Part shown: positions 15,601 to 16,484 of the stretch, piece after piece
Layout of the letters: every line of letters starts with the position of its first letter
Numbering within the stretch: the first letter of the stretch is position 1
From: Flammeovirgaceae bacterium
Lineage (GTDB): Bacteria > Bacteroidota > Bacteroidia > Cytophagales > Cyclobacteriaceae
Direction: 5' to 3'
Assembly (NCBI GenBank): GCA_003229495.1
Contig: QIEB01000103.1
Span: forward strand, 1-16,484
DNA: 16,484 bases
The notes under the pieces: model-generated
Seen by the model: only the letters and a program-made list of their open reading frames with translations
The model's database searches: none
What the model was told of the DNA's origin: nothing
Program-made: the position numbers and the translations under genes

Positions 15601-16032
15601 AGGGCATTAAGCGAGGAATTAGCTAAACTTGCAGCACAGCAGGAGATGATTCGTCGGGCTCTGGAGGAAGCTCAGAAAGGCATCAAAGAACTTGGTGAAG
15701 ATGGGAAGAACGACAATCGGGACATCATTAAGAAAATGGAGCAAACGGAATCAGATTTGGTCAACAAACAGATAACCAGAGAAACTATAAAACGACAACG
15801 AGAAATCTTAACAAGGTTGCTGGAAGCTGAAAAATCAATTAGAGAACGCGAACTTGATAAAGCTCGTGAAGCCCAGAAAGCAAACGACAGGGAAACTACT
15901 ATACCTCCAGGATTCAAAGATTATTTAAAAGCTAAAGAAAAGGAAATCGAATTGTTGAGGACAGTTCCACCAAAACTTAACCCATATTATAAACAGGAAG
16001 TAAACGATTACTTCAAAAGATTGAACAACTAA
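12658..16032 (+). CDS. DUF4175-type large coiled-coil membrane protein
   Basis: A 1124-aa protein resembling the DUF4175 group of Bacteroidota; function unknown. Three membrane helices are visible: residues about 52-71, 82-105 and 182-200. A domain of some 320 residues of beta-rich character follows (about 205-525, including ISDDYGLSRLSLYYAVN at 441-457), then a very long charged coiled-coil region (about 525-930) rich in Glu, Lys, Gln and Leu. A Gln/Met-rich patch (QQMQQQMAMAQG, near 936-947) and another helical stretch precede a basic end. The N-terminal 30 residues look atypical. Recognisable similarity begins at GSELIGKLQAYKRKYY (32-47), so the true start may be the ATG at 12691 or another codon downstream. 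Probably anchored in the cytoplasmic membrane. It follows the 122-aa gene and precedes a GHKL ATPase by 13 bases. Confidence 0.85.
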   Translation: MQLFYKKTNLEMGRLQQNSKLPRYVSYGTCIGSELIGKLQAYKRKYYLNKLIKGGLLAVGILLTSYILINSLEYTVRFGSPFRAILLFGFLILVAWAVFHWIINPIWKLFTINRQISNEEAASQIGRFFPNVADKLLNTLQLYQLSTEHNALIQASISQRTNEISTVPFVDAVNFRENKKYIKYLVLPLAIVVVVLLAAPQLFTESTPRIINFNRTYAAVAPFQFEVLNEELRAFKNEDFELNLRIAGSVIPNTVYLQTKDRRIKMLQNEDGIFQYTFTKVQSDLDFGFEAAGFQSNSYFLEVLRRPNLKSFDIELEYPRYLQKQNESLQNTGNLLIPEGTIVNWSFRALETDRISLYFMESKETHKLPHSNPQLFKFKKQIMSSDSYTLDLENKFSRNKEEIQYQINVIKDKYPEITLDQFRDTTMFSYMLFGGSISDDYGLSRLSLYYAVNRKAKGHSQKFSQISIPLKSTTNNQNYYFQWNVDTLNMEHGDQVEYYLKVWDNDGVNGPKAAKTAQYLFKLPARQQINEALNESSRKTEDQIDKSLQGAKELNDKIEEAENRLKSKKSADWQDKKLLEEILEKKDALRREINRLKELNEHNNAQKQRFNEYSKSLKAKIDQLQQLMDELLDEDTRKLYEELRKLLDEQQNSDSFQDLLEQLDYKEQNLEQELERTLELFKRMQFEQKLEEAIEDLQEIQEDQKQLLDETGDKTNETDQLSEKQSNLKQEFEQLKEAIDDLREKNQDLKHSQMFDDTSEEEQEIDEGMKESQDQLENSKRKAAQKAQQQSIKNMQQLNQKLQQMQSGMEMEMMQENLDNLRDIEDNLIKLSFDQEALMKEFQSLSQSDPRFIELSQQQLKLKDDAKIIEDSLISLANRVYQIKSFVTREVKEMNEHMDQSLAGLKKRNKSQSIGNQHLTMTSINNLALLLGDVLQQMQQQMAMAQGGKPKKGQKNTPGMSQLQQQLNKQIENLKKSGKSGRALSEELAKLAAQQEMIRRALEEAQKGIKELGEDGKNDNRDIIKKMEQTESDLVNKQITRETIKRQREILTRLLEAEKSIRERELDKAREAQKANDRETTIPPGFKDYLKAKEKEIELLRTVPPKLNPYYKQEVNDYFKRLNN

Positions 16033-16045
16033 AAGCGGCTTAAAT

Positions 16046-16450
16046 ATGAACTCCATTAAACTTGAAATCCCGTCACTCACGGAGAATATTAGAATTATTG
16101 AGAGCTTCATTGACAACGCTAAGGACAAATACAATATCGATGATGATATTTATGGAAATATCATGATTGCAGTAACAGAGTCGGTAAATAATGCCATCAG
16201 ACATGGTAATGCCCTGCAGAATAACAAGAACGTAACTATAATTCTTAACTTGGAACAAGATATTATCACTTTTACCATCCAGGATCAGGGACCTGGATTT
16301 GATTTTCAAAATCTACCGGATCCTACCGCGCCGGAAAACTTGGACAAACCTGGTGGAAGGGGTATTTTCTTAATGAAACATCTAGCTGACGAGGTGAAGT
16401 TCAAGGACTGCGGCCGATTGGTTGAATTGCGTTTCTATGTAAATAAATAG
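16046..16450 (+). CDS. GHKL ATP-binding protein, RsbW/SpoIIAB-like
   Basis: A 134-aa single-domain protein of the HATPase_c_2 group, which includes anti-sigma factor serine kinases. The N box AVTESVNNAIRHGN is at residues 42-55, with Glu45 and Asn49 placed as in active kinases. The G1 box DQGPGFD is at 80-86 and the G2 box GGRGIFLMKHLAD at 103-115, so ATP binding should be intact. No other domain, membrane helix or signal is present. It may phosphorylate a STAS-type anti-anti-sigma protein or act as a partner-binding switch, but no such partner gene is in the window. The ATG at 16046 follows the DUF4175 stop by 13 bases and the next gene follows by 2 bases, so it sits inside an operon. Family clear, specific role inferred. 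Confidence 0.92.
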   Translation: MNSIKLEIPSLTENIRIIESFIDNAKDKYNIDDDIYGNIMIAVTESVNNAIRHGNALQNNKNVTIILNLEQDIITFTIQDQGPGFDFQNLPDPTAPENLDKPGGRGIFLMKHLADEVKFKDCGRLVELRFYVNK

Positions 16451-16452
16451 GT

Positions 16453-16484
16453 GTGGTTGAGTTTTTTTGTGAGGACATTGATTT
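16453..16484 (+). CDS. ybeY: start of ybeY (endoribonuclease YbeY), cut by window end
   Basis: After the ATPase stop, a frame opens at GTG (16453-16455) and reads VVEFFCEDIDF to the window end. It strongly resembles the N-terminus of Bacteroidota YbeY (an FFSEDIDF-type beginning), the metal-dependent endoribonuclease needed for 16S rRNA maturation and ribosome quality control. An in-frame stop at 16444-16446 means GTG is the earliest possible start. Gene order (DUF4175, ATPase, ybeY) agrees with what I remember of related genomes. Only eleven codons are visible, so this rests on a short match plus context. Confidence 0.65.
   Translation, partial: MVEFFCEDID

Noticed and set aside
1..16484. 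CRISPR arrays, tRNA genes, insertion sequences, attachment sites, toxin-antitoxin or restriction genes
   Set aside because: Looked for by eye on both strands; no direct-repeat array, cloverleaf, transposase motif or terminal inverted-repeat pair was seen.

Overview
The window looks like ordinary chromosome of a Bacteroidota bacterium, most likely of the Cytophagales type (inferred, not proven). The grounds are a GldJ-type gliding/type IX secretion lipoprotein, a DUF2911 secreted protein, a DUF4175 coiled-coil membrane protein followed by a small GHKL ATPase and the start of ybeY, an almost complete lack of Shine-Dalgarno sequences, and several matches to the Bacteroidota -7 promoter element TAnnTTTG. 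No rRNA, tRNA, CRISPR array, transposase, integrase or phage gene was seen.

Layout. Bases 1-268 hold the 3' end of an unrecognised gene, convergent with tag (3-methyladenine DNA glycosylase I, 283-849, minus). Two more minus-strand genes follow, both with signal peptides: an amidohydrolase-2 family enzyme (951-2051) and a DinB-fold protein (2221-2835). A regulatory-looking intergenic region (2836-3161) carries a 30-bp near-perfect palindrome at the DinB gene promoter and two AGAC/GTCT inverted repeats about three helical turns apart. It separates the DinB gene from a plus-strand secreted DUF2911 protein (3162-3689), which ends in a strong terminator. Bases 3848-5828 form an accessory-like island of unfamiliar genes: an 84-aa orphan, a three-helix membrane protein with an intact transglutaminase-like Cys/His/Asp triad, a 96-aa protein with a weak GYF_2-like signature, and a doubtful 70-aa single-helix ORF. 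A lone heme-copper oxidase subunit III gene lies on the minus strand (5925-6554).

From 6555 on, the genes look like core genome. mfd (6722-10087) starts with TTG directly behind a TAnnTTTG element and may be leaderless. A 400-aa GldJ-like lipoprotein (10272-11474) ends at a textbook terminator shared with the convergent comF gene (11528-12229, minus). Divergent from comF runs a plus-strand cluster: a 122-aa Bacteroidota protein of unknown function, a 1124-aa DUF4175 protein, an RsbW-like GHKL ATPase and the first codons of ybeY. Gaps of 12, 13 and 2 bases suggest one operon.

I did not find a convincing new multi-gene system. The best leads are the transglutaminase-like island, the paired operator-like sites near 3000, the palindrome at the DinB promoter, and the GHKL ATPase embedded between a giant coiled-coil membrane protein and a ribosome-maturation gene.
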